Assembly (NCBI GenBank): GCA_025403435.1
Contig: CM046327.1
Span: 14,314,218 to 14,378,217, forward strand
Reading direction: 5' to 3'
From: Artocarpus heterophyllus
Lineage: Eukaryota; Streptophyta; Magnoliopsida; Rosales; Moraceae
Length of the DNA: 64,000 bases
The notes beneath the pieces were generated by a model that was not told the DNA's origin, made no database searches, and was given only the letters and a program-made list of their open reading frames with translations. How positions within the stretch are numbered: the stretch's first letter is position 1; each line of letters begins with the position of its first letter. Position numbers and translations under genes: made by a program. Positions 47,513 to 59,030 of this stretch are shown here, piece after piece.

Positions 47513-49125
47513 TAAAAAAAGTTATATTACACTATCATCTATATTACATATTAAATTGTGTCACAAATAAATATATGTGGTATTTATAAAAGTTAAATTT
47601 AAAAAGATCACTTATGAAAACTCCTCTTAAAATATTTTATATATACATATGTATGTATACATAAAATGTAGGCCGAGCGAGTATGATTCTAGGCCCATTG
47701 GGCTTTCGAGTTAGGTTAGGCTTCCTCTTTCCTTTTCCAAGCCAATCATATTCTGATCCTCTCTTTCATGCAAGCTGGCCTTTTTCCCCCTCCTTTTGGC
47801 CTAAATGAATTGACAACATTAAAGATATAAAATTAGAACAATAAAAGATATTTAGAGAAAGATGATGCAAGTGCAACTTGTGTAGTAGTTCAGCGATATA
47901 GGAAACTACAGTTTCACCTGTTCCACCATATCATTAGTCTTTCTACTATGATCACTCTAAGTACAAACAGTGCTTTGATTCACTGAGACTCATCGCACTC
48001 TTTACAATCGCCAAGCTTTAACTTAGGACATCGACAATTCTTTTTGCACCATATCAAGCTTTAAATTAGAAAAAGTTATGCCACATTATCATTCATATTA
48101 CATGTTAAGTTATGCCACAAATAAATATATGTAGTATTTATACAAAGAAAATATTAAAAGATAGCATTTATAAAAGTTTCTCTTAGAAATATTATATATA
48201 TATATATACGTATGAGTATATAAAATACAAGCCGACCGAATATGATTCTAGGCTCATTAAGGTTTCGAGTTAGGTTAGGCTTCCCATTGCCTTCTCCAGG
48301 CCAATCATAGTCTGATCCTCTCTTTCATGCAAGCCGGCCTTGTTTTCCCCCTCCTTTTGGCCCACATAAGTTGACAACACCAGAGATATAAAATTGGAAC
48401 AATAAAAGATATTTGGAGAAAGATGATGCAAGTGCAATTTATACAGTAGTTCAGCAATATGCTTACTACCATTGCCATTATGGAAACCACAGTTTCACGT
48501 GTTCCACCATATCAATAGTCTTTCTACTATGATCACTCTAAGTACAAACATTGATTTAATTCACTGAGACTCATTGCACTCTTTACAATCGCTAAGCTTT
48601 GACTTAGGACATTGAAAATCCTTTTCCCACCATATCAAGCTTTAACTTACAAAAATATTATCCATGTTATATGTTAAGTTGTGCCACAAATAAACATATA
48701 TGGTATTTATAAAAAGTAAATATTAAAAGATAATATTTATAAAAATTTCCCTTAAAATATTATATACATATATATACATAAGTATAGGTAAATTCAGGCA
48801 GGCCGACCGAGAATGATTCTAGGCCCCATTGAGCTGGCCTTTTCCCCCACCCTTTTTGCCCACATGGGTTGACAACACTAAATATATAAAATTAAAACAA
48901 TAAAAGATATTTAGAGAAAGATAATGCAAATGCAATTTATATAGTAGTTCAGCATATACTTACCGTCATTTTCATGAAGGAAGCCGCAATTTCAGCTGTT
49001 CCACCATGAGTATTTCTAATATGATCACTCAAAGTACAATCAGTGATTTGATTCACTAAGACTCATTGCACACTTTATAATCGCTAAGCTTTAACCTAGG
49101 ATATTGACAATCCTTTTCGCACCAA
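47513..49125. repeat. Three tandem copies of a unit of about 0.56 kb
   Basis: Units are roughly 47,513-48,069, 48,070-48,651 and 48,652-49,125. Each carries, in the same order, a GCCACAAATAAA-like start, GATTCTAGGC, a pyrimidine-rich CCCCCTCCTTTTGGCC-like stretch, TTGACAACA, ATATTTAGAGAAAGAT, TTCCACCAT, and ATGATCACT followed by CACTTTA/CTTTACAATCGC. Spacing of the GATTCTAGGC landmark is about 561 and 571 bp. No coding frame is kept across the copies. The third copy is the shortest; it lacks part of the GGTTTCGAGTTAGG segment. Confidence 0.85.
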
Positions 49126-49129
49126 ATTC

Positions 49130-51480
49130 ACATGGGTTTGCTTTATAATTTTTGTTTTAGAGAGGACAGTTTGTTTACCTTAAGATTCTCTCCAAGGCAT
49201 GATTGAAATAAATAACTTGTTCAAGCTGCAAAATAAATGCAATATTGATTTGAAAGAGCATGAGAAGATTTGAGACAAGTTAGAAAGCTTTAGCAACAGT
49301 CCTTAGCAGTTTTGGACCTCAAAATGTCCTTATATGCATGAAAAGCCAATTTGTTTTAGCTCAACGTTAAACATTCAAAATTATGATCGTTCCAACATGA
49401 CAAAGGCGGAGAGCACATCTAGACGCAGTTTTTTGTATCCCGCTGGTTGACCAAAGTAATCCACCGGTTGACAAGATGATGATAGCACAATCTTTGTCCA
49501 ATTTTTAGTGCTTTAAAAACCTTGTTTAAACATTTTGGTTTTGATCAAATTTAGGACCAAGACAATGTGAAAAAATAGGTTCATCACTATTAAAAAACCT
49601 TTTAAACACTCATACAATTTTGTAAAACTATGAGGGCTTAAAGTGCGTATGCATTTTGTCAAATTTATTGAAACAATAAGTTAATGAAAAGCTACACGTC
49701 AAATACAAGAATAAATATAAATCGTATAAATATTAACTACTCTTGTGATCTTGTTGTCTTCCAACTCTTAACAATTTTAATTCCTTCAAATTCTAATAGC
49801 TTTGCCCATCTTCAAATTTGCGTAATTTTACTTAAAAATAATGCTAAGTTGATCATTATTAATCCCATGATCAACAATTTGTTATGGTCAAATAAATCTT
49901 TAATTGAACCTTGAGTCCCATACTTGTCATAATGAGTCTTGGATTATTTTAAGTTTTGAAGCTTTTTTAGCCCACTCCTTTTCTCACTAGAAGCCTACAA
50001 TGGCAATTAAACAAGGTTGATGCCTCTTTTTCTATTTTTCTTTTCTTCCATTTGTCTACTTGGCAAAGTTGGTTCCAACCAACTTTTAATTAGGAACAAT
50101 GTAAAGCTCTTACATGCTACAGTTAAAAAAAAAAATTGCTCTAGTGTAAAGCTCTTATATGCTACAGTGTTACAACTCTAACCAATAGTTTTAACTATCA
50201 TACTAAACAAAGATTTCAACTATTTTCATGAACACTTCAACTTGCAAGTCTCTACATTTTGTATCACATAAAGAAGAAAAATATGCACTTGTTTATTCAA
50301 CAATGATTTTACATATGTCATATATCATAACTTTCGTTTATAATATTGTTTTCTAATATAAAAAACAATAACCTAATTGTTGTATTTGATCATGTTTGGA
50401 TCTTTATACTTTAACAGACAAATGCTATACATGGTCAAGTTTAACTCAAATTGTAAATTGAATTAGCATCGTTATTAATAGAAAATTAGGGGGGAAATTG
50501 TGTTAAAATTCTGCTAATTGTACTTGGGTATTTTAAATGATTTGATGTAAGAAAGAAAACGTTGGAGATAAACGACATTCTCGTTACCAACGAGAAACAT
50601 GCTCAAGGCACATGACCCGTCCCTTTTACTACTAGTAGAAATATAAAAGAGCGGATGCATTTTTTTTTATAAACCTTCAACCCTATTCTTCAACAATCAT
50701 TATATATAGTATAGATTTGTTTCTTTACATTTCAAAATTTAAAACATTAATGATTATTCTTACTCCATAATCTTAAAAAATAATAATAAAATAAACCTAT
50801 GATGGAAAACTAGGTAATACCTATTATATAAAAACAGTATAAATTAAAAATCAATTAAACCTATTACGAAACAAAGATTGTTTTGTCAAGTTGTTCACAC
50901 ATGCCAAGATAAAATGTTACAATAGATTCTCCCAGGACCTTTATAATAATCATATGAAATCCTAACTATAATCGATTTGTTTGCACATGAATATCCCTTT
51001 GTCACTAATATAACTACCTCCAACACAAGGAAATTTTGCCTTTCTTCAGTATTTTATACAAAAATAAATTTTTATTTGTGACCAAATGTACTTCTAAATA
51101 TCACATTGTAAGGACAAGTCGCATACATGTTTTTGGATGAATAACTATCCAGAGTAACATCGGGTCTATTGACCCCGTTCAATCACCAAAAAAAAAAAAG
51201 AAAAAAAAAACTATCTAGGGTAACAATAAAATAATGACATTAATCAGAAAAATCACAAAAGATAACTTCTTAATTGTAACTAATACAAAAAACAAATAAA
51301 GAACGACTCATCCGTCTATGTAACATTTCAAAGTTTCGTCCTCTTTTCTTGCAGATATAAATGTCATAATTGTCCAAATTTGATCTAATTACAGGCATAA
51401 TAGAGTACGTTTTTTTTTTTCAATTGAGATACGGTCGAACCCAATCACTTGATATGAAAATCTTGTTAAAGAAAAGTAAA
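49130..51480. other. Intergenic region without a supported gene
   Basis: AT-rich. A dispersed repeat occurs twice in tandem at 50,096-50,180 (GTAAAGCTCTTACATGCTACAG and a close second copy). A frame at 49,684-49,914 is Asn/Ile-rich and not convincing. Confidence 0.5.
50096..50215. repeat. Best copy of the dispersed CTACAGTGTAAAGC-type repeat
   Basis: Two near-identical phrases (TGTAAAGCTCTTACATGCTACAGT and TGTAAAGCTCTTATATGCTACAGTG) are followed by TAACCAATAGTTTTAACTATCAT. Degenerate copies, in both orientations, occur at a dozen or so other places in this window. Confidence 0.65.
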
Positions 51481-51513
51481 AGTTAATGAGAAGAAGATAA
51501 AAAAAGAAGACAA

Positions 51514-52308
51514 ATGTTGAAAGAAAAGAAAGTTTTCAAAATAAAAGAAATATTTCTAGAATTATTTCCAGAAAAAGATCTTCTAAGTGAAGTAAGAAAA
51601 CTTCCTAGAGCTATGCACCAAGTAATTTTAGAAAAAGCAGAAAATATTGGTTACAAAATAGAGATGGTATTACTTTCTTATCTTTCAAAAAATCTTATTA
51701 AATATAGAAGGAATACATATAACAATGGAAAAAAAAACTCAGAACTTAGTATCCATTATTATCCCTAAGCTAGCAGTAGAAACAAAGGAGTTTGAGCAGA
51801 TTGTCATTAGAGATAGAATCATCAATACAGCAACATTGTTCGATTATGGTCTAATCTTAGAATTACTTATTGAAGACTCAAAAATTCCAACAGAGTTTCC
51901 TCCAGTTCTTTTTTGGTTTTTAAAAAATATTCTAAAAAAAGAATGTTTGTTTTAGTTAAGCTTGAAGCAGTTTCAATTGAATGGATTGAAGAAGAAGACA
52001 GGTCTATAGAATTTATCCCAGCCTACAACAAAGTTTTAATCAGTAGCATCACTCAAGAAAAACCGCAATTCTATGATAGTGAGATAGCCATCACCAGCTT
52101 TAGCCGATACCTTGAGAGAAAACACAAGTTTATAACTACATATCTCAGTAATTGTAAAGGCTCCATCATAGATTCAATTTTTGAGAAGTGGAACCCCCCT
52201 AACGAAACAACCGTGATCACAACCACTAGCCTCTATCATATTCTAGTCCCGCCTAGAATAATCAAAATAACCAATGTGCTTGAAGTGGAACAAGTGGCCA
52301 ATGAATAG
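51514..52308 (+). pseudogene. Broken terminal ORF of the left retroelement copy
   Basis: Three overlapping open pieces (51,514-51,768, 51,725-51,955, 51,913-52,308) belong to one ancestral frame that leaves frame 1 for frame 2 near a run of nine A at about 51,729, then returns to frame 1 near another A-rich run at about 51,925-51,945. The same protein segments recur in the right arm on the minus strand (KEIF near 58,813; VITTTSL and RIIKIT near 58,110-58,180). The protein is acidic and helical, with no motif that I recognise. Confidence 0.6.
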
Positions 52309-52671
52309 AAGCTCTCGAATATTGCAAAACTAACAAAGAAGACGCCCAAATGGAGGACAGGTAGACAATAGGTCCAAAAGACCTGGTAGACAACAAATAC
52401 TAATTGCAGGCACTTACGACAACAAAACTTAGATGTAGCAAAAACGAGTTAAAGCCAACCGAGGATAAGGCTTTATAAAGATTCCTCTTATCCATTGAGT
52501 TAGCTTGTACCATAGAGTTTTAAGTTAAATGTGATAATTCACCTAAAGGCAGCAGTCCATGCGCTGTATCCAACAAAGCATATATCAAAGTAGGAATCTG
52601 GCACTGTTATCAAAGACCACACATCTTATCTGTTAAAAAATTATGTTTCAATTCCAGTCCGTCCTTGTGTT

Positions 52672-52680
52672 TATAAATAG
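52672..52680 (+). promoter_or_regulatory. TATA box of the left retroelement copy
   Basis: TATAAATAG, followed by AAAAAGCTTTCTTTG. The equivalent site in the right arm is conserved on the minus strand at 57,693-57,702 with the same AAAGCTTTCTTTG downstream, which supports a real core promoter. Confidence 0.65.
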
Positions 52681-53305
52681 AAAAAGCTTTCTTTGTTTTC
52701 ACAATCAAGAAAGAGAAAAAGAAGAAGCAATCAAGAAAACAAACACTGAGAGTATTGCCAGATTGTAAGTTTAGAGTTTAGAAGTCAAGGGAAACTAAGA
52801 GTCTGTAATGTATTGTAAGTATGTCTTAAGAAATTTCAAATTCTTGAAAGTTGTTTTTATTTTTTTATTTAGTACCTTTATCTCTTCACGTTTTTTTTTT
52901 TTTTTTTTTTTTTTGCATACGGTAAGACTCATATAGAAAAAGTAAAGCATAACCTCTATAATTGATGCGAAATAAATTCTATATGAGCAATTTAGGTGCA
53001 ATCTAAGAAAAAGCAAAGAGATAAGAGTGGGACATGAAAAGAAATAGAACAATGAGTAGAGAATATCGTTTAAATATAAACCCCTTTATATCAAAAGAAA
53101 TACTATAGTCAAAGACCGAGAAAGAAGAATAGCATACCTTCATCAATTATTAGAAGTATTAACAAGAGTTCATAAGCAGCTAAATACATAATTAAGAATT
53201 GATCTAAACCCAAAAAACGCAGATTTAGTCTTAGAAAACATTGAGAGACTTAAAGAAAGACAACACAACATACTAGAAGAAATAACAAAAGAACTAAAAC
53301 TATGT

Positions 53306-53475
53306 AGACTATAGAAAAAATCTGTGAAAATCTAAGTCTAATAGATTTAGGAAAAAAACGAATAATTAAAAAGCTAAATAAAAATAAAATTATGTCGACT
53401 ATAGAAAAAATCTGTGAAAATCTAAGTTTAATAGATTTAGGAAACAAACGAATAATTAAAACGCTAAATAAAATC
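53306..53475 (+). repeat. Tandem duplication of about 88 bp, left arm only
   Basis: The unit starting GACTATAGAAAAAATCTGTG and ending near GCTAAATAAAA is present twice with only a few substitutions. The right arm has one copy at about 57,355-57,440, so the duplication occurred after the copies separated. Confidence 0.8.
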
Positions 53476-54064
53476 AAGAGGAACAATTGCAAGCTCAGAA
53501 TCAAAAGTACCAAAAAAATCAGGATGAATTAGGAGCTGAATTTGTAAATTCCATAGAACTAGATAATACTAGAAGAACAATATATAATTTAGTAAATACT
53601 TTAAACCGTAGCTAATGAATTTCAGTCCCTGAATAGATGTTCTTAGAGAGCAATAAAGATATTCAGAAGAATTATTACGAAAAATAGAAAAGACTAAGAG
53701 ATGAAATACATGAAATAATAGGCCAGATAAATAAAGCTCAGAATAACTAGCAACAATCTAGGTGGATCAGTTACTATTTATTTAAAAATGGAAAGAGATA
53801 AACTCTTAGAAATGAAAAAGGATTTAGATACTAGAATTAATCAGGGATATAAAATAAGAGAAAGAAATGAACAGGTAAAAAACTTTATCAAACTATAAAT
53901 TTCAATGAATTTGGAGATGATAGTGTTCATGATTAAATAAGCCTTTAATAGATATATTATTAGAATTTAGTCTAAGGTACAAGTGATAGAAAAATTTCGC
54001 CTAAGTCTCTAAAGCGTGGGTACACTAGATTAAATTTGTTTCTTTAGAAAAGAAAATGGCCCTA

Positions 54065-54077
54065 TGGTATCAGAGCC
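54065..54077 (+). promoter_or_regulatory. tRNA-Met primer-binding site, left copy
   Basis: TGGTATCAGAGCC, complementary to initiator tRNA-Met. Confidence 0.8.
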
Positions 54078-54890
54078 AGATTCAAACATATGAGAAATTT
54101 AAATTATTTAGATTTAGCTATAACCAAACTACCTAGTGGGAAAAGTATAATAGACCAGCAAAGTATTTTATGTTACATGCTTACAAATGACTACTATCAA
54201 GTATTATTTGCAGTTGGTTACTAGTAGCATTACAAATGCTGAGTCAACAAGTCAGTTGCTTAGTTTTGTAGTAAGTTGTATCGCTCTGTAACTGTTTCCT
54301 GTTAGTAAGTTAAGTTGTATATAAGCTCGATCAATTAATGAGAATTACAATTCATTTTTCCCAAAATTGCTTCTCTCTCTTAGTCTTCTCTTTCTCTCTC
54401 TAACGTCAGAGTATAGACTTTATCTACTACAAACATTTAATCTATTTTGAAAACCAACATCTTGACGGAATAAGTGATATGATCATTAGTTTAGTTGAAA
54501 GTGTGAAAAGAAAGCACAATACTTTTTATAGTGTTATAGAAAATTTTCATAACTTAGATAGGAAAGATAATGTAAAGATTCAAACAATCTTAGAAGATAT
54601 GGATCATATAAAATCTCAAATTAGCTTAGGACAACAAAAAATCATTACAACTAAGAAAAAGATACAATAAAAATTTTTCGAGTAAAGAAGGTAGTAGAGA
54701 ATTAATAACAGCCATGAACTTATCTCAACCCAAGAAAATAGAACTAGAAGCCTATAGATTATTAGAAGAAGCAAATAATAAATTAAAAGAAATAGAAATT
54801 TACACTAAAGAAACTCAAAATATTTAGATCCAATTAAAAAAAGCATTAAAGAAATTAAGAACATAGTGTTAGGATGAATGAGTACAATAT

Positions 54891-56214
54891 AGCTTTAAAA
54901 AAACACCCAGAAATATGCTATAAAGGTAGAAGGAAAAAGATCCTATAAACCCCAGTCAGCATCAAACGCCATCATAATAGCACAAAATAACACCATTATA
55001 GAGCTATTAATAATAATTGCAGAAAAATTAAGTAGGTTCGAAAAAAATAGAACAAAAAGATTTCTCCAACAACTTAGATGAAATCTCATAATAATTTAAA
55101 AATCTAAAAGTATCAGATAAAATTATAAGAAGAAATCAAACCATAGGAAGGTGTTTTTTGAAGTTACATTTGCATTCCAGTCTTGTAATATTTTCTCTCC
55201 TACTCTTCCTAAAATCTTTTAGCATTTATCTTTCAGCTATTCCCAAATCATAACTTAATCCTGCTTTAGTAGCTAATTCTAAGTATCTTTGGCTAAAACT
55301 AACAATTTCTCTAAGATTATGACAAGTTAATTGTTCTAATTATCTGGCATATATGTTTTGTATAAATTGATCTTTTTTTTTACAAAACTTGCTGATACTA
55401 ATTCTTTGATTAAGTTTATAAAATTATGAATAGTTAGTCCTGCGGCTATCCTGGTATTATATTCTACTAGCTATTTTTGCTTATATCCATTTAGATGAAT
55501 GCTAACTAGACTTCCTAAGTATGCTTCACACCATTTCCACTTTTTTTGAGCGTCTATAAATTCTAATATGCTATTAGCATCATGAAAGGCTAATACTGAA
55601 CTGTTCGCCCATTGTTCAATTACTAATGGCCAAAGTTGAGGGTCACAATTTAATTCTAAGAGATACCCTTCTTGGCTTACTGTTTTGGGTTTTCGTAATT
55701 TTTTTAAATTTAAATTTTTTCCTTCATATTTACTTTTACCTTCCATACTTTCTCTAGGATATACTGATGCTTCTTTATAGGGTTAGTTGGTCATAGCATT
55801 TGAGGTTCAGTAAAGTGCTCTTCTCTCTTCATTTTCTTATCTGTTTTTAATTCATCCACCAATAGTTCCTCTAAGTTTTCAATTTTCCAAGTGGATATTT
55901 CTTCCCACATATCTTCTTCAGAAAAGGTGGAAGTTCCCTCTAAACTATTCATACTTGTATTCTTCCTCTTCTTCTTTTTCTTTTTCTTTCTCTTGAGGTA
56001 GTTGTTCTATTATAATTACCAAATCTTATGCTGACTTCTCCTTTACTATTTTCATATATCTGACTAGTTTATAGGATTAATACTGATTCTTTTTTAATTT
56101 TTGTAAGTCTCATTCAGTTCCTATTAAATCTTCTCCTGATATTTTTGTTGCAAGTATCATTTTAATTCCTTTTGATTTAAGAGTTTGTACTCATTCATCC
56201 TAACACTATGTTCT
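54891..56214. other. Spacer between the inverted arms, unique to one copy or the other
   Basis: Left of about 55,150 the plus strand carries degraded coding sequence found only in the left copy (IIIAQNNTIIELL). From about 55,150 to 56,214 the minus strand carries coding sequence found only in the right copy, including the 91-residue ORF listed below. The fusion point between the two orientations is near 55,150-55,165. The unmatched spacer is about 1.3 kb. Confidence 0.6.
55471..55746 (-). pseudogene. Capsid-like/gag-like ORF fragment of the right retroelement copy
   Basis: An ATG-started 91-codon open piece containing LNCDPQLWPLVIEQWANS and FHDANSILEFID. The minus strand continues beyond its stop into further degraded pieces with CHNLREIVSFSQRYL and TKAGLSYDLGIAER. 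I have the impression of a repetitive plant retroelement polyprotein family, in the coat/gag part, but cannot confirm it. Stops interrupt the region, so no functional product is expected. Confidence 0.45.
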
Positions 56215-56247
56215 TAATAATGCTTCTTTTAATTGGATCTGAATATT

Positions 56248-56469
56248 TTAAATTTCTTTAATGTAAACTTCTATCTCTCTTAATTTATTCTTTGCTGCTT
56301 CTAATAATATATGAGCTTCTAGTTTTATTTTCTTGGGTTGAGATAAGTTCATGGCTGTTATTAATTCTCTAATATCTTTTTTGCTCGAATATTTTTTATT
56401 ATCTATCTTTTTCTGGGTTGTAATGATTTTTTGTTGTCCTAAGCTAATTTGGGATTTTAAATAATCCAT
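56248..56469 (-). pseudogene. Coiled-coil ORF fragment, right copy
   Basis: An ATG-started 73-residue Lys/Glu-rich helical piece, matched by the plus-strand frame at 54,479-54,840 of the left arm. It lies downstream of the primer site, where the first ORF of the element would be. No enzymatic motif is present. The right-arm stretch upstream of it has extra stops compared with the left arm. Confidence 0.5.
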
Positions 56470-56736
56470 ATTCTTTAAGATTGTTTGAATCTTCAGTTTA
56501 TCTTTCCTATAACACTATAAAAGTTATCATGCTTTCTTTTCACACTTATAGCTAAACTAATGATCATATCACTTATACTATTTAAGATGTTCGTTTTCAA
56601 AATGGATTATATGTTTATAGTCATTTGTAGGCATGTAACATAAAATACTCTACTAATTTACTGTACTTTTTCTACTAGATAGTTTGGTTATGGCTAAATC
56701 TAAGTAATCAATATTTCTCATATGTTGTTTGAATCT

Positions 56737-56749
56737 GGCTCTGATACCA
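56737..56749 (-). promoter_or_regulatory. tRNA-Met primer-binding site, right copy
   Basis: The minus strand reads TGGTATCAGAGCC. Confidence 0.8.
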
Positions 56750-57692
56750 AAGGGGGCGTTTCCTTTCCTAAAGAAACAAATCTAATCTAACATACCCACA
56801 CGAGACTTAAGTGAAATTTCTCTTTGTATTTTACACTAATTCTAATAATATATCTATTAAAGACTTATTTAATCATGAACACCATCATCTCCAAATTCAC
56901 TAAAATTTCTAGTCTGATAAAGAGTTTTCTACCTGTTCATTTCTTTCTCTTATTCTATATCCCCAATTAATTCTAATATCAAAATCCCTTTTCATTTCTA
57001 AGAGCTTATCTCTTTCTATTTTTAATAAATTGTATATGGTCCACTTAGATTGTTGATCATTCTGAGCTTCATTTATCTGACCTATTATTTCATGCATTTC
57101 ATCTCTTAGTCTTTGTATTTTTCTTAATAGTTCTTCCAAATATCTCTGTTGTTCTCTAAGAACATCTATTCAAGGACTGAAATTCATTGGCTACTAGACT
57201 TATTTTCTCTAATAAATTGGTTTCAAGTATTTACTAAATTATTTATTATTCTTTTGGTATTATCTAGTTCTATGGGATCAACAAATTCTATTCCTAATTC
57301 TTCTTGATTTTCTTGGTAATTTTCTTGCCGAGCTTGCAATACTTCCTCTAGACTTTTCTTTAGCTTTTCAATTATTTGTTTGTTTCCTAAATCTATTAGG
57401 CTTAGATTTTCACTTTTTTTTTTTTTTTTCTGTAGTCAACATAGTTTTAGTTCTTTTGTTATTTCTTCTAGTATATTATGTAGTCTTTTTTAAGTCTCTC
57501 AATGTCTTCTAAGACTGCATCTATATTTTTTGGGTTTAGATCGATTCTTAATTCTATGTTTAGCTGCTTATGAGCTCTTTTTAATACTTCTAATAATTGA
57601 TGATGGTATGCTATTCTTCTTTCTCGGTCTCTTTTCTCACTCGATTGCTTCTTTTTTCTCTTTCTTGATTGCCAAAACAAAGAAAGCTTTTC

Positions 57693-57702
57693 CTATTTAT
57701 AG
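57693..57702 (-). promoter_or_regulatory. TATA box of the right retroelement copy
   Basis: The minus strand reads CTATAAATAG, in the same context as the left copy's box at 52,672. Confidence 0.6.
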
Positions 57703-59030
57703 ACACAAGGACAGACTTGATCACTGAGATTGAACATAGTTTTTTAACAGATAAGACACATGGTCCCTGGTAACAGTGCCAGATTCCCACTTTGACAAAT
57801 GGATTGCTCCCTTTGAGTGAATCATCACATCCACCTTAAAACTCTATGGTACAAGCTGACTTGATGGATAAGAGGAATCCAAACTTTATGGCATATACTG
57901 ACTCAATAGATAAGAGAAATCTTTATTAAGCCTTATCCTCTATGGTTTTAACTCCTTTTTGCTACATTTGGGTTTTGCTATCATAAGTGCTTACGATAGT
58001 ATTTGTCGTCTACCAGGTCTTCTGGACTATTGTTTTGCTATCCTCTATTTGGGTGTCTTCTTCTTTAGTTCTGTAATATTCGAAAGCTTCTATGCATTGG
58101 CCAATTGTTTCCACTTCGAACACATAGGTTATTTTGATTATTCTGGACCGGACTAGAATCTGAGAAAGGCTGGTGGTTGTGATCACATGTGCTTTGTGCT
58201 TTGTTGGGGAGTTCCACTTCTCAAACACTGAATCTGTGGAGCCTTTATAATTACTGAGATCTGTAGTTGTAAACTTGTGTTTTCTCCCAAGTTATTGGCT
58301 AAAGCTGGTGATGGCTATCTCAATATCATAGAATTGCGGTCTTTCTTGAGTGATGATACTGATTAAAACTCTGTTGTAGGCTGGGATAAATTCTACAAAC
58401 CTGTCTTCTTCTTCAATCCATTCAGCTGGAACCGCTTCAATCTTAACTAAAACAAACTTTCCTTATTTAGAATATTTTTTAAAGACTTGAAAAAGAACTG
58501 GAGGAAACTTATTTGGAACTTTTGAGTCTTCAATAAGTAATTCTAAGATTAGACCATAATCAAACAATGTTGCTCTATTGATGATTCTGTCTCTTATAAC
58601 AATCTACTCAAACTTCTTTGTTTCTACTACTAGCTTAAGGATAATAAATGTTACCTGTATTCCTTCTATATTTATGAGATATTCTAAACGACAAGAAAGT
58701 AATTCCATCTCTATCTTGTAACCACCATGTTTTGCTTTTTCTAAAATTACTTCTTGAATAGCTCCAGGAAGTTTTCTTACTTTATATAGAAGATCTTTGT
58801 CCGAAGATAATTCTAAAATATTTCTTTAATTTCAAAAACTTCATTTTCTTTTAACATTTGTAATTTTATCTTAAGGACTTCATTCTGGGTTTTTAATGTG
58901 CTGGATTTTCTAGATTTTCTTTTTGAAGTCCGGTTGACAAATAACCTACCAAGGAGATAACATTCTCTATATTCATCATATTTCAACTTATGAAAAGAGA
59001 CCATAAACTTTAAAATTCATTAGGTATATG

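Larger units (their letters stand above)
51484..54890 (+). mobile_element. Pararetrovirus-like retroelement copy, left arm of an inverted pair
   Basis: A fragment in plus orientation: the end of a broken coding region (about 51,514-52,310), a TATA box (52,672), a leader with degraded helical ORFs (about 53,060-53,900), a tRNA-Met primer site (54,065-54,077), and a coiled-coil ORF (54,479 onward). A diverged copy with the same order lies inverted at 56,215-59,030. No LTR ends were found. Both copies span the junction from end-of-genome ORF through promoter to primer site, as expected for a circular genome such as that of an endogenous caulimovirid, or for a one-LTR circle of a retrotransposon. 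Reverse transcriptase and movement-protein regions are absent, so the family remains an inference. All frames are broken. Confidence 0.55.
56215..59030 (-). mobile_element. Pararetrovirus-like retroelement copy, right arm of the inverted pair
   Basis: The same order as the left arm but on the minus strand: terminal ORF remnants (59,004 down to 58,010), TATA box (57,693-57,702), degraded helical ORFs (57,680-57,468 and 57,139-56,909), tRNA-Met primer site (56,737-56,749), and a coiled-coil ORF (56,469-56,248). Protein pieces match the left arm closely, for example KSQISLGQQKIITT and ELITAMNLSQPKKI. Divergence is spread along the arms, so this is either two separate insertions or an old rearranged insertion, not a young palindrome. 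Confidence 0.55.

Noticed and set aside
47513..49125. CRISPR-like or rDNA-spacer interpretation of the tandem repeats
   Set aside because: This is plant nuclear DNA, the units are about 0.56 kb and diverged, and no rRNA sequence is adjacent.
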